From: UBA4124 sp964577515
Lineage (GTDB): Bacteria; Patescibacteriota; Minisyncoccia; Phycocordibacterales; UBA9973
Reading direction: 5' to 3'
NCBI GenBank assembly: GCA_964577515.1
Contig: CAZNZN010000003.1
Coordinates: 1-51,775, forward strand
Length of the DNA: 51,775 nucleotides
Part shown: positions 1 to 6,736 of the stretch, piece by piece
How the letters are laid out: each line of letters starts with the position of its first letter
How positions within the stretch are numbered: the stretch's first letter is position 1
Program-made: the position numbers and the translations under genes
Notes under the pieces: model-generated
Told to the model about the DNA's origin: nothing
What the model saw: only the letters and a program-made list of their open reading frames with translations
The model's database searches: none

Positions 1-290
1 TCGATCGTGAGCTCTGTATGGACAGTGTGCCCGTTCTCTTTGTAGAAGAATTGAAACAGGCTGTTCCATCCGAAGAAATGTTTGTAGCACCAGATGCGAA
101 GCGTGATGCTACTGTACGGTCCCTGCCGACCAGTCCGGTCTTTTGGATACAGGTGGTGACGGCTCAGATGTACAGGAGTGTACAGAATCTTCGCTATTTC
201 TTCTTTGAGATCTTTCTTTTTTTGAACATCATATTTGTTGTTGACGACGAGGAAGGGGTGTTCCATATGTCGCCATCTTCTTTTGTTCAT
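1..290 (-). CDS. HNH-endonuclease-like protein, 3' end cut by window edge
   Basis: An open frame starts at ATG 290-288 and runs leftward off the window for about 96 codons without a stop. The product is basic and aromatic. It contains SRHHLYPKDRTG near residues 43-54, followed by LRIWCYKHFFGWNSLF, which resembles the His-His / W-N-x-LF core of short HNH-type proteins in Parcubacteria. That family match is from memory and is moderate. No Shine-Dalgarno site precedes the ATG; the nearest TATACT on this strand (388-383) would leave a leader of about 90 bases, unlike most genes here. A forward-strand frame over the same region (18-323) looks like its shadow. Confidence 0.5.
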   Translation of the reverse strand, partial: MNKRRWRHMEHPFLVVNNKYDVQKKKDLKEEIAKILYTPVHLSRHHLYPKDRTGRQGPYSSITLRIWCYKHFFGWNSLFQFFYKENGHTVHTELTI

Positions 291-382
291 AAAAGCAGGT
301 TTTTTGTGAAAGAAAAAAGGTGAAGGGTGCCTACGTGCTTGATTTTGAGCAGCGTCCGACAAGTGAAGGTATGTTTACCTCT

Positions 383-388
383 AGTATA
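383..388 (-). promoter_or_regulatory. possible -10 box upstream of the HNH-like gene
   Basis: TATACT on the minus strand. It lies about 92 bases upstream of the 290 start and has no good -35 at the right spacing. It may also be fortuitous, since the next gene's terminator lies just beyond it. Confidence 0.3.
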
Positions 389-409
389 AATGTTTTTTGA
401 GAAAACAAA

Positions 410-445
410 AAACCCTCCTTGAAGCATACGCTTCTCAGAGGGTTT
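410..445 (-). terminator. intrinsic terminator of the 470-1027 gene
   Basis: Read on the minus strand: AAACCCTC, then an inner GAAGC/GCTTC hairpin, then GAGGGTTTTTTGTTTT. A long GC stem followed by a T run, placed just past the stop of the minus-strand gene. Confidence 0.85.
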
Positions 446-469
446 AGAAAGAACTGGAGGGTAGAGAGC

Positions 470-1027
470 TTACTTGCTCCCGAACGTTTCCGGGAGGTCA
501 GATTCTTCTCCTTGTTTCAGGATCCGGGTGGCGTCAGCTTCGTTGATCAGCTTTTTTTCTTTGAGGATTTCAACAGCTTCTGCCAGCATCTTTCTGGAAA
601 GAATAGGCTCAATAGTGAAACTTTCGCCTTCAATAGCGCCGTGCTTTCCGCAGTTTTTGCACATTTCCAGGCGGGGGAGCGGGCCGAATTTTTTTTCATC
701 TTCAGCTTTTTCCTTTTCGCCGGATATTTCAGCCATTGTCGTCAGAAAGGAGAGCATTTCCGCTGAGATACCCACGGCTACTTCTTCCAGTGTGCAATTC
801 TTTTTGAATTTAGCATCACTGAAGGGGATCGCATGGTTAGTGGCGATTTCCTTGGCAAGCTCGTAGGCTTCTTCTACGGAAACCTTTTTTGCTTCCAGGA
901 GCGCCAGTACTTCGGCTGCTCCAGCTGCTTTGTTTGTAAATACTGCGTTTTCTGACCGGGTTCTTACTTTGGAGAGGTACCATCCCTGGTTACCGTCTGC
1001 CTGTTTGATTACAAACGTTCTTTTCAT
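470..1027 (-). CDS. hypothetical 185-aa protein with one CxxC
   Basis: A complete, isolated gene with its own promoter (1047-1075) and terminator (410-445), so it is certainly a real unit. The product is soluble and predicted mostly helical. The only motif I see is C123-K-N-C126 followed by GKHG, half of a zinc-ribbon-like site; C78 might contribute. The C-terminal part (residues 140-170) repeats a helical pattern around ILSRKMLAEAVEILKEKKL. I do not recognise a family. Start is ATG 1027-1025, about 13 bases after the predicted transcription start. Function unknown. Confidence 0.8.
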   Translation of the reverse strand: MKRTFVIKQADGNQGWYLSKVRTRSENAVFTNKAAGAAEVLALLEAKKVSVEEAYELAKEIATNHAIPFSDAKFKKNCTLEEVAVGISAEMLSFLTTMAEISGEKEKAEDEKKFGPLPRLEMCKNCGKHGAIEGESFTIEPILSRKMLAEAVEILKEKKLINEADATRILKQGEESDLPETFGSK

Positions 1028-1046
1028 GTTGTTACAATTTGATTAC

Positions 1047-1075
1047 ATTATACCATCTTAAGATTAAAAAGTCAA
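1047..1075 (-). promoter_or_regulatory. canonical sigma70 promoter for 470-1027
   Basis: On the minus strand TTGACT (1075-1070), a 17-base spacer and TATAAT (1052-1047). One of the best consensus matches in the window. It is back-to-back with the promoter of the META-domain gene. Confidence 0.85.
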
Positions 1076-1093
1076 ACATTGTTTTATCTTTGC

Positions 1094-1099
1094 TATACT
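1094..1099 (+). promoter_or_regulatory. -10 box, leaderless-type, for 1107
   Basis: TGcTATACT (extended -10). Seven bases separate the hexamer from the ATG at 1107, predicting a transcript that begins at about the start codon. Confidence 0.75.
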
Positions 1100-1106
1100 A
1101 GAAAGT

Positions 1107-1976
1107 ATGAAAGTATTTCCATATGTTTTAACCGCACTTTTTATTGGCTTCGTGGTATTTTTGTGGGTCAACGACAAGAACATGCGCGATACTGTGACTG
1201 GAGGGTCTTCTCAAGGTGCACAGTGTTATATCTGGAACACTGAATCAGGTGATAAAGCAACGCTCAAGATAGTCCCAGGCAAAGATACTACAGTGACAGG
1301 ATTTTTGAGTTATCGTCCTGCGCAAAAAGATAGCAAGGTGGGGCAGTTCTCAGGAGTGCGAACACAGCAGGGAGGTGTCGCCATCGTGAGTGCACAGTGG
1401 ACAGTACTTGCAGAAGGAGCGGTGTCTACCGAAGAACTCTCACTTCTTATTGAAGAGCCTATTGCAAAGATAGGGTTTGGAGAAATGAAAGATCGCGGTG
1501 ATGGAGTGTATGAGTATGCTGCACCGAGTACTATAGTGTATAGTGTCCCACTAGAACGCACAGACTGTGCTGATCCTGCGGTGGAGCAAGACGACGCAGT
1601 CGCTACTGCGGTAGTAGCAAAAGATGGTGCACTCAAAGCACTCATGAGCACCGAGTGGGTGTGGGAAAAAACTGTTCGTTCTGATGGAGTAGTCACACCA
1701 AAAAAAGCAGGAGTGTTTACACTGTCGTTTGATCGTAACAACGCAGTGCATGGTACTACTGACTGCAACAGTTTTGGAGGAACTGTGGCGATAGACAAAG
1801 ATGCGCTATCTTTTGGACCCTTTGCTTCGACACTGATGTATTGCGACAAAGCACAAGAGGGGGTGTTCACGAGCGACCTGGCAAAGGTAGGGAAGTTTAT
1901 GTTTAACGCAGAAGGGCAGCTAGTACTTATCTTTAAGGATGGTTCTGGTGCTATCACTTTGAACAAAGCGAAATAG
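1107..1976 (+). CDS. META-domain (HslJ-like) membrane-anchored protein
   Basis: 289 aa. Residues 4-22 form an N-terminal signal anchor, so the bulk is outside the membrane. The C-terminal third (about 180-289) has the META/HslJ pattern: a Trp-rich start (STEWVWEKT), FTLSFD, then G-T-T-D-C-N-S-F-G-G, a later STLMYCDKA and a closing VLIFKDGSG. META domains occur in the E. coli HslJ heat-shock lipoprotein and in many exported proteins of unclear function. The middle part (40-150) is unassigned. Start chosen by the -10 box 7 bases upstream. Confidence 0.85.
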   Translation: MKVFPYVLTALFIGFVVFLWVNDKNMRDTVTGGSSQGAQCYIWNTESGDKATLKIVPGKDTTVTGFLSYRPAQKDSKVGQFSGVRTQQGGVAIVSAQWTVLAEGAVSTEELSLLIEEPIAKIGFGEMKDRGDGVYEYAAPSTIVYSVPLERTDCADPAVEQDDAVATAVVAKDGALKALMSTEWVWEKTVRSDGVVTPKKAGVFTLSFDRNNAVHGTTDCNSFGGTVAIDKDALSFGPFASTLMYCDKAQEGVFTSDLAKVGKFMFNAEGQLVLIFKDGSGAITLNKAK

Positions 1977-1982
1977 TCTTGC

Positions 1983-1988
1983 TATACT
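1983..1988 (+). promoter_or_regulatory. -10 box for the 20-residue microprotein
   Basis: TGcTATACT, extended -10, placed 3 bases after the META gene stop. It leaves a leader of about 23 bases before the ATG at 2018, longer than usual here. Confidence 0.6.
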
Positions 1989-2017
1989 AAGGATATTACA
2001 AACCAACAGTACTACAT

Positions 2018-2080
2018 ATGGCAAAAGGCAACGACAGTCGTCGCAAGGAAACAAAAAAACCAAAGAAAGCAAAGAAATAA
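2018..2080 (+). CDS. 20-residue strongly basic microprotein
   Basis: ATG to TAA encodes 20 residues beginning MAKGNDSRRK and ending in KKPKKAKK; 10 of the 20 are Lys or Arg. Three things suggest a real gene: its own extended -10 box (1983-1988), an ATG in the usual catATG context, and a dedicated intrinsic terminator 6 bases past the stop. I recall similar Lys-rich MAKG/MSKG microproteins in other bacteria, but cannot confirm a match. A nucleic-acid or ribosome-associated role would fit the charge; this is inference. Too short for most gene finders. Confidence 0.6.
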   Translation: MAKGNDSRRKETKKPKKAKK

Positions 2081-2085
2081 CACAT

Positions 2086-2114
2086 AAAAACCCGCACGAC
2101 ATGTGTGGGTTTTT
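2086..2114 (+). terminator. intrinsic terminator after the microprotein
   Basis: AAAAACCCGCAC, 5-base loop, GTGTGGGTTTTT: a 12-bp stem with one G-T pair, ending in T5. Confidence 0.85.
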
Positions 2115-2156
2115 ATGTTTGACGAACATGTTGTTTTTCTATACAGTGAGGAAAAA

Positions 2157-2256
2157 NNNNNNNNNNNNNNNNNNNNNNNNNNNNNNNNNNNNNNNNNNNN
2201 NNNNNNNNNNNNNNNNNNNNNNNNNNNNNNNNNNNNNNNNNNNNNNNNNNNNNNNN
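2157..2256. other. assembly gap (100 N)
   Basis: Exactly 100 N, the usual scaffold placeholder. The flanks share no repeat, unlike the second gap. The missing bases hold the start of the VOC gene and its promoter. Confidence 0.95.
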
Positions 2257-2664
2257 TTTTATAGAGATATTTTAGGATTTGAAGTGACATCATACTATGG
2301 AGACTCAGCGGTGTTCCTTTCTGCAGGAGGGTATCATCACCATATAGGACTCAACACTTGGGAAGGTAAGGGAGCGACCCCGCCGCCGCCAGGGCACACA
2401 GGGCTTTTCCATGTGGCCATACTTCTTCCGTCACGCAAAGCACTTGCTGTAGTACTACAGCGAATCATAGCAGCAAACTATCCTATAGAAGGAGGAGCTG
2501 ACCACGGTGTTTCAGAGGCGGTGTATCTGAGGGATCCTGATAACAACGGTATTGAACTCTATGTTGATCGTCCAAAAGAAACATGGAAAACAGACAATGA
2601 TGGAAAGGTGGAGATGGTTACTGAACCGCTCGATATGCAGGGTATTCTAGCTGAAGCGGACTAG
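2257..2664 (+). CDS. VOC-family (glyoxalase/dioxygenase fold) protein, 5' end in gap
   Basis: The readable 135 residues start FYRDILGFEV, the classic first motif of a VOC module. HIGLNTW (metal-ligand His region), a central GLFHVAIL, and DPDNNGIELYVDRP with the Glu ligand follow. This matches the CatE/catechol-2,3-dioxygenase-like VOC group; many members are not dioxygenases and the substrate cannot be read. About 10-20 N-terminal residues lie in the N run. The stop TAG at 2662-2664 is followed at once by the next gene's -10 box. Confidence 0.8.
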   Translation, partial: FYRDILGFEVTSYYGDSAVFLSAGGYHHHIGLNTWEGKGATPPPPGHTGLFHVAILLPSRKALAVVLQRIIAANYPIEGGADHGVSEAVYLRDPDNNGIELYVDRPKETWKTDNDGKVEMVTEPLDMQGILAEAD

Positions 2665-2667
2665 GTG

Positions 2668-2673
2668 TATACT
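2668..2673 (+). promoter_or_regulatory. -10 box, leaderless-type, for 2680
   Basis: TATACT, 6 bases before the ATG at 2680; it starts 3 bases after the VOC stop. Confidence 0.75.
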
Positions 2674-2679
2674 TTTTCT

Positions 2680-3300
2680 ATGCAATTACTAAAAAAATAT
2701 ATTCCTCCACTACTGTTCCTTGGGTACGGAGTACTTTTCATTTTACTCGCTGTACATCCTTTCGATCGAGCAGTATGGTGGGCTGAAAATGTTCCCATTT
2801 TTATTATTTTTTCTATTATTGTGATCTTGTATATACGCAATGTTCGTTTCTCGGCATTTGCGTATGTGATGATGTTTTTCCTTTTGTATATTCACACAAT
2901 CGGTGGGCACTATACTTTTGAGCGGGTACCGTTTGATTGGTTCAATCATTTGTTCGGCTTTGAACGAAACATGTATGACAGAGTAGGCCACTTCACTGTT
3001 GGGTTTTATGCGTACCCTATCCTGGAACGACTGTGGTACAAAACGACGACACCGAAAGTAGTAGCAGTACTTTTTGCTATTTTTGCTATTGCTACTGTTG
3101 CGGTTACGTACGAATGGATCGAATGGTGGTATGCTGCGCAGTATGGTGGATCTGCAGGAGTTGCATTCTTGGGATCTCAAGGAGATATATGGGATGCGCA
3201 GAAGGACATGCTTATGGACACACTAGGCGCAGTGTTTGCTGTACTACTTTTCTTGGTTGGTCGCAAGAGAAGTGCCCAGTCAGTAGTAGCAACTAACTAA
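2680..3300 (+). CDS. YjdF-like (DUF2238) integral membrane protein
   Basis: 206 aa, about six membrane segments. Polar conserved stretches between helices match the DUF2238/YjdF family: HTIGGHYTFERVPFDWFNH, then MYDRVGHFTVGF, then TYEWIEWW and a late GDIWDAQKDMLMDTLGA. The His, Asp and Glu residues at membrane boundaries are typical of the family, whose function is unknown. ATG at 2680 was preferred over an in-frame GTG at 2665 because the -10 box overlaps the latter. Confidence 0.85.
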   Translation: MQLLKKYIPPLLFLGYGVLFILLAVHPFDRAVWWAENVPIFIIFSIIVILYIRNVRFSAFAYVMMFFLLYIHTIGGHYTFERVPFDWFNHLFGFERNMYDRVGHFTVGFYAYPILERLWYKTTTPKVVAVLFAIFAIATVAVTYEWIEWWYAAQYGGSAGVAFLGSQGDIWDAQKDMLMDTLGAVFAVLLFLVGRKRSAQSVVATN

Positions 3301-3308
3301 CATTTCAT

Positions 3309-3704
3309 ATGCAAAACTATCAAAATTATAGTGAACTTATAAAGCCATCATGGGCACCGCCTTCATGGCTTTTTAGTCCTGTGTGGACGGTGTTGTATAT
3401 ACTCATCATTGTGTCTTTTGGAAGCGTCTTCCGTATGTTTTTTCAAAAACAAGTACCTTTTGTTGTGCTTTTACCTTTTGTGCTCAATATCTTTTTTAAT
3501 CTAATCTTTACCTGGATTCAGTTTGGACTTAAAAATCTTCCGCTTGCTAGTCTGGATATTCTCCTTGTTTTAGGAACGCTGATCTGGGCAATGATTGCTA
3601 TCTATCCATATGCACGATGGGTGACATGGATACAGGTGCCATACCTACTATGGGTGTCGTTTGCTAGTGTGCTACAAATCACCGTAACACTCCTCAATCG
3701 ATAG
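3309..3704 (+). CDS. tspO: TspO/MBR family membrane protein
   Basis: 131 aa with five expected helices. N-terminal KPSWAPPSWLFSPVWTVLY is the hallmark TspO segment, followed by NLIFTWIQFGLKN and a Trp-rich last helix (WIQVPYLLWVSFAS). TspO proteins bind porphyrins or other tetrapyrroles and are linked to stress responses. Eight bases after the YjdF-like gene, so probably co-transcribed. Slightly shorter than the usual 150-160 aa. Confidence 0.85.
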   Translation: MQNYQNYSELIKPSWAPPSWLFSPVWTVLYILIIVSFGSVFRMFFQKQVPFVVLLPFVLNIFFNLIFTWIQFGLKNLPLASLDILLVLGTLIWAMIAIYPYARWVTWIQVPYLLWVSFASVLQITVTLLNR

Positions 3705-3707
3705 GTA

Positions 3708-3713
3708 TATACT
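3708..3713 (+). promoter_or_regulatory. -10 box, leaderless-type, for 3723
   Basis: TATACT, 9 bases before the ATG at 3723. Confidence 0.7.
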
Positions 3714-3722
3714 TAGAGGTAT

Positions 3723-4115
3723 ATGAAAACAACAATTTTGTATATCTTCGGGGTTATTGGTGTCATTGATACGCTCTATCTTATTTATCACAAACTTCGA
3801 GGTACTGATGTAGCTTGTGTCTTTTTTCCGAAAGAGTGGTGCTACAAGGTACAGCACTCTCCACAGAGTAAGACGTTTGGCATCCCAAACTCTTATCTAG
3901 GTTTTGTTATGTATATTGTGATATTGGCACTTACTGCACTTTTTGTTATGGGAAGTGTATCGTTTTGGCCACTACAAGCAATCGTCACGTTTGGATTTTT
4001 GTTCTCAATGTATTTCTTGTACGTGCAAGCATTTGTTCTGCGAGCGTTTTGCACATGGTGTGTTGTCTCCGCAGTAAACTTCACTGTGATGATGATTGCA
4101 GTGTGGCTCATGTAG
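3723..4115 (+). CDS. vitamin K epoxide reductase (VKOR) family protein
   Basis: 130 aa, four membrane helices. It carries the VKOR cysteine set: loop pair C32 and C40 and the active-site C110-T-W-C113, with a conserved Ser/Asn-containing loop (SKTFGIPNSYLG) between helices. Bacterial VKOR homologues reoxidise a DsbA-like thioredoxin using quinone, driving disulfide formation outside the membrane. No fused or adjacent thioredoxin domain is present; a partner would have to be elsewhere. The next gene starts one base after the stop. Confidence 0.85.
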   Translation: MKTTILYIFGVIGVIDTLYLIYHKLRGTDVACVFFPKEWCYKVQHSPQSKTFGIPNSYLGFVMYIVILALTALFVMGSVSFWPLQAIVTFGFLFSMYFLYVQAFVLRAFCTWCVVSAVNFTVMMIAVWLM

Positions 4116-4116
4116 T

Positions 4117-4353
4117 ATGCGTGTACGGGTAAAAGTATTTCCGAATAGTAAAAAAGAAAAAATCGAAAAAATAAAAGAAGGTGTTTTTTCTGTGTATGTG
4201 CGAGCCAAAGCTGAGCAGGGGGAGGCAAATGCCCGCATGATAGAGCTCATGACTGAATACTTTGCAGGATGCCGCGGTATACGACTTCTTACTGGTGCGA
4301 CACGACCAAACAAGACACTAGAGATTATCGAGCCGGTGGATGGACTCTTTTAA
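4117..4353 (+). CDS. DUF167 (YggU-like) protein
   Basis: 78 aa, beginning MRVRVKVFPNSKKEKIE. It has the DUF167 signature: V-x-V-P-x-S-K, then a central AEQGEANARMIELM and a closing GATRPNKTLEI. Small conserved proteins of unknown function, usually 80-100 aa. The ATG lies 1 base after the VKOR stop; a longer reading from 4096 would overlap VKOR without reason. Confidence 0.8.
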   Translation: MRVRVKVFPNSKKEKIEKIKEGVFSVYVRAKAEQGEANARMIELMTEYFAGCRGIRLLTGATRPNKTLEIIEPVDGLF

Positions 4354-4359
4354 ACGCGA

Positions 4360-4365
4360 TATACT
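4360..4365 (+). promoter_or_regulatory. -10 box, leaderless-type, for 4374
   Basis: TATACT, 8 bases before the ATG at 4374. Confidence 0.7.
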
Positions 4366-4373
4366 TTGTGTAT

Positions 4374-4586
4374 ATGGTAGCAATAGAATCATTTGACCCA
4401 AACAGTGTGAAAGAAGCGACACCTTCTTCACAGAACCCTTCTGTTTCTGGGGAAGGAGAAACAGTGCAACAAACACCAGTGGTGCGTTCTGAATCTGAAG
4501 AAAAAACAGCACCGCTTCTCAGTGATGAAGAAATGGAGGAGCTATACAAAAAAGAGCCTGATGATTATATGAGAGGGCAGTTGTAA
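4374..4586 (+). CDS. small acidic hypothetical protein
   Basis: 70 aa, rich in Glu, Ser and Thr, probably largely disordered. The last 25 residues (LLSDEEMEELYKKEPDDYM) could be one helix. No family recognised. Supported by the -10 box 8 bases upstream and by tight coupling (3 bases) to the following gene. Confidence 0.65.
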   Translation: MVAIESFDPNSVKEATPSSQNPSVSGEGETVQQTPVVRSESEEKTAPLLSDEEMEELYKKEPDDYMRGQL

Positions 4587-4589
4587 CTT

Positions 4590-5216
4590 ATGGAAGATTT
4601 CACTCCAGAAGAAAAAACTCTTTTGGTGTCTCTTGATACTCCTGCAAAGGTACAAGATTTTTTGGATACTATCCCTATGAACCATGAGGTGGATGGTGTT
4701 GATACGGTGAAGTCACCCTTGCGAGTATTGCGTGAACGTTCGGCACACTGTATTGAAGCCGCTATTTTAGGGGCGTATATACTCTCTCTTCACGAATACC
4801 CACCACTGCTCATGTACTTGAAAGCTGATGGTAACGACTTTGATCATGTGATTGCTCCTTTTAAAGAACATGGATTTTGGGGGGCGCTTTCAAAGACAAA
4901 CCACGCAGTGCTCCGTTATCGAGAGCCTGTGTACAAAACAGTACGAGAGCTTGTCATGTCGTATTTTCATGAATATACCGATGATGAAGGAAAGAAAACC
5001 TTACGAGAGTATTCTGATGTGCTCGACCTTCGCATATTTGAGTCAGGATGGGAAGTGGCGACTATCGACCTATGGGGGATCGATGAAGAATTGGGGAAAT
5101 TGGAACATTATCCTATCGCGCCGAAAGATGTACTCAAGCGTCTAAGGAATGCTGATCCTATCGAACAAAAGGCAGGGGCGTTGATAGAATGGAAGAAACC
5201 ACGAAAGAGTAAGTGA
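4590..5216 (+). CDS. putative cysteine-protease-fold (transglutaminase-like) protein
   Basis: 208 aa, soluble. A Cys-His-Asn/Asp arrangement is suggested: a helix starting SAHCIEAAILGAYIL (Cys54), then DFDHVIAPFKEHGFWGALSKTNH with His85 and later polar residues. Cys at the start of a helix and a His in an aromatic strand are what transglutaminase-like and NlpC-like folds show. This is pattern recognition, not an established match. Last codons AAG TGA show that TGA is a stop here. The minus-strand protein at 24480 has a comparable layout. Confidence 0.7.
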   Translation: MEDFTPEEKTLLVSLDTPAKVQDFLDTIPMNHEVDGVDTVKSPLRVLRERSAHCIEAAILGAYILSLHEYPPLLMYLKADGNDFDHVIAPFKEHGFWGALSKTNHAVLRYREPVYKTVRELVMSYFHEYTDDEGKKTLREYSDVLDLRIFESGWEVATIDLWGIDEELGKLEHYPIAPKDVLKRLRNADPIEQKAGALIEWKKPRKSK

Positions 5217-5222
5217 TATACT
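5217..5222 (+). promoter_or_regulatory. -10 box for 5235
   Basis: TATACT immediately after the upstream stop codon, 12 bases before the ATG at 5235. Confidence 0.65.
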
Positions 5223-5234
5223 TTTTAGTATCGT

Positions 5235-5903
5235 ATGAAAACTAAAATTATTTATTTTGTTCGCCATGGAGAAACAGAGCTCAACGCTCGAAATATTCGC
5301 CAAGGAGCAGATGGCCCTTTGAGTGCAAAAGGGGTAGAACAGGTGAAGCAGACCGCAGTACGGCTTCCAAAGAAAAAGAATGAAGCACCAGAGGTAATCA
5401 TTGCGAGCCCCTTTCAGCGAACAAAAGAAACCGCAGCTATTTTGGCGGAAGCATATAAGATGCCTGTCGAATATTCAGATCTTTTAGTGGAGCGTAAAAA
5501 TCCTACTGAAATTATTGGCCACTCTGGGAAGGAAGAGACGGTGCAACAAATAGTGGATCGTATCGACAAGAGTTACCATGACGACTCGCTTCGTTTTTCG
5601 GATGAAGAGAACTTTGTTGATTTGCGCAACCGTGCTGACGCGTTGCTCCACTATATAGTCAATCGTCCAGAGAAGCGATTGCTCATGGTGACCCACGGTA
5701 TTTTTTTGAAAATGGTGGTGTCATATATGTTGCTTGGAGAGAAGCTCACCGCATCAGAATACAATAAGTTGAGTTATCTCAATCCTATGGATAACGCTGG
5801 GGTGACCATGTGTGTCTATGTGAAGCGATGGTTTCGAAAGCCGCAGTGGAAGCTTCTTTTGTGGAACGATATTCCACAAGTACAAGGTGAAGAAAAAGAA
5901 TAA
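5235..5903 (+). CDS. histidine phosphatase (phosphoglycerate mutase-like) family protein
   Basis: 222 aa. Residues 8-14 YFVRHGET carry the catalytic RHG; ASPFQRTKETA gives the second Arg, and VTHGIF supplies the second catalytic His. The family covers cofactor-dependent phosphoglycerate mutases and assorted phosphatases. The divergent middle and the lack of a GPM-specific motif argue for a phosphatase. A co-located enolase makes a glycolytic role thinkable but not shown. Confidence 0.85.
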   Translation: MKTKIIYFVRHGETELNARNIRQGADGPLSAKGVEQVKQTAVRLPKKKNEAPEVIIASPFQRTKETAAILAEAYKMPVEYSDLLVERKNPTEIIGHSGKEETVQQIVDRIDKSYHDDSLRFSDEENFVDLRNRADALLHYIVNRPEKRLLMVTHGIFLKMVVSYMLLGEKLTASEYNKLSYLNPMDNAGVTMCVYVKRWFRKPQWKLLLWNDIPQVQGEEKE

Positions 5904-5928
5904 TAGCGGTATACTATAGGTACCGCTA
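5904..5928 (+). terminator. hairpin after the phosphatase that also contains a -10 box
   Basis: TAGCGGTA - 9 bases - TACCGCTA, a perfect 8-bp stem directly after the stop, followed by a weak T stretch (TCTTTAT). TATACT (5910-5915) sits across the left arm and loop and could be the promoter of the DUF378 gene, with a leader of about 70 bases. Confidence 0.55.
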
Positions 5929-5993
5929 TCTTTATCAAAAATAGAGAAGAGGTGTTCGTAAAGATTAATTAATTAATTTTTTCAATAAATCAT

Positions 5994-6233
5994 ATGAAGT
6001 TGCATAAACTTACATGGCTTCTCTTGATAATCGGAGGTCTTAACTGGCTTCTCGTCGGAGTGTTGTCATGGGATGTTGGTCAAATCTTTGGAGGACAAGG
6101 TGAGATTATCTCTCGCATTGTCTACATCCTCGTTGGACTTTCTGCACTTTATGAGATCTTTTCTCATAAAAAGTGTTGTGCAGAATGTGCTGTTAAAGCA
6201 CCAGCAGCTCCTTCACAAGGCGCTCAGATGTAA
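5994..6233 (+). CDS. DUF378 small membrane protein
   Basis: 79 aa, two helices. LTWLLLIIGGLNWLLVGV and the second helix RIVYILVGLSALYEI define DUF378. The tail has CC-x2-C (KKCCAEC) and then an Ala/Pro-rich end. Function of the family unknown. The ATG is far (about 65 bases) from the only -10 box, so this is one of the few genes with a real 5' leader; it contains AGAGGTG about 40 bases upstream, too distant to act as a normal ribosome site. Confidence 0.8.
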   Translation: MKLHKLTWLLLIIGGLNWLLVGVLSWDVGQIFGGQGEIISRIVYILVGLSALYEIFSHKKCCAECAVKAPAAPSQGAQM

Positions 6234-6240
6234 TCTACGA

Positions 6241-6270
6241 AAAAAGCACCTCGGGCCGGAGGTGCTTTTT
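6241..6270 (+). terminator. intrinsic terminator after DUF378 gene
   Basis: AAAAAGCACCTC - 6 bases - GAGGTGCTTTTT, a perfect 12-bp stem with T run. Confidence 0.9.
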
Positions 6271-6287
6271 TCTATGAAGAAGAGGAG

Positions 6288-6293
6288 TATACT
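6288..6293 (+). promoter_or_regulatory. -10 box, leaderless-type, for the DoxX operon
   Basis: TATACT, 8 bases before the ATG at 6302, just past a terminator. It probably drives the five-gene unit to 10597. Confidence 0.75.
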
Positions 6294-6301
6294 ACATACA
6301 T

Positions 6302-6730
6302 ATGAAAAGACATATTATCGCATTGTTACGTGTCGCTCTAGGGTTTATATTCCTCTGGGCGTTTTTTGATAAAACATTTGGGCTTGGTTTTGCGACTACT
6401 TCCTCGCAAGCATGGATACACGGAGGGTCACCGACGTACGGTTTTTTGACCTTCGCTACAAAAGGGCCTTTTGCAATGTTCTTTAAATCACTTGCCGGAA
6501 ATCCGGTGATTGATTGGGCTTTTATGCTTGGACTTCTTGGTGTTGGGATTTCACTTCTTTTTAATTACCTCACTCGTGTTGGCGCTTTTGTTGGGATAAT
6601 ACTTCTTGTGCTTATGTACCTTTCAGTGCTTCCTCCCGAAAATAATCCGGTTATTGATGACCACATCATCTATATTCTTGTGCTTATTCTTATATCGAGA
6701 AATGCACGAGCGTTACCAGAACAAGTATAG
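6302..6730 (+). CDS. DoxX-like membrane protein
   Basis: 142 aa, four helices. The start LLRVALGFIFLWAFFDKTFGLGF, the long extracytoplasmic loop with Trp and Gly, and the closing IDDHIIYILVLILIS are typical of DoxX / TQO small-subunit proteins. Family members associate with redox enzymes at the membrane. First gene of a likely operon with a cupin and glycerate-metabolism enzymes (6-base gap to the next). Confidence 0.8.
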   Translation: MKRHIIALLRVALGFIFLWAFFDKTFGLGFATTSSQAWIHGGSPTYGFLTFATKGPFAMFFKSLAGNPVIDWAFMLGLLGVGISLLFNYLTRVGAFVGIILLVLMYLSVLPPENNPVIDDHIIYILVLILISRNARALPEQV

Positions 6731-6736
6731 GTATAT

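Noticed and set aside
18..323. Forward-strand frame of 101 codons at the left edge
   Set aside because: Opposite to the better HNH-like minus-strand frame; no promoter or start context, and composition is that of a shadow.
5214..5216. Recoded TGA (glycine code of Gracilibacteria)
   Set aside because: TGA acts as a normal stop here, and reading through would run into the next promoter; conserved proteins contain no in-frame TGA.
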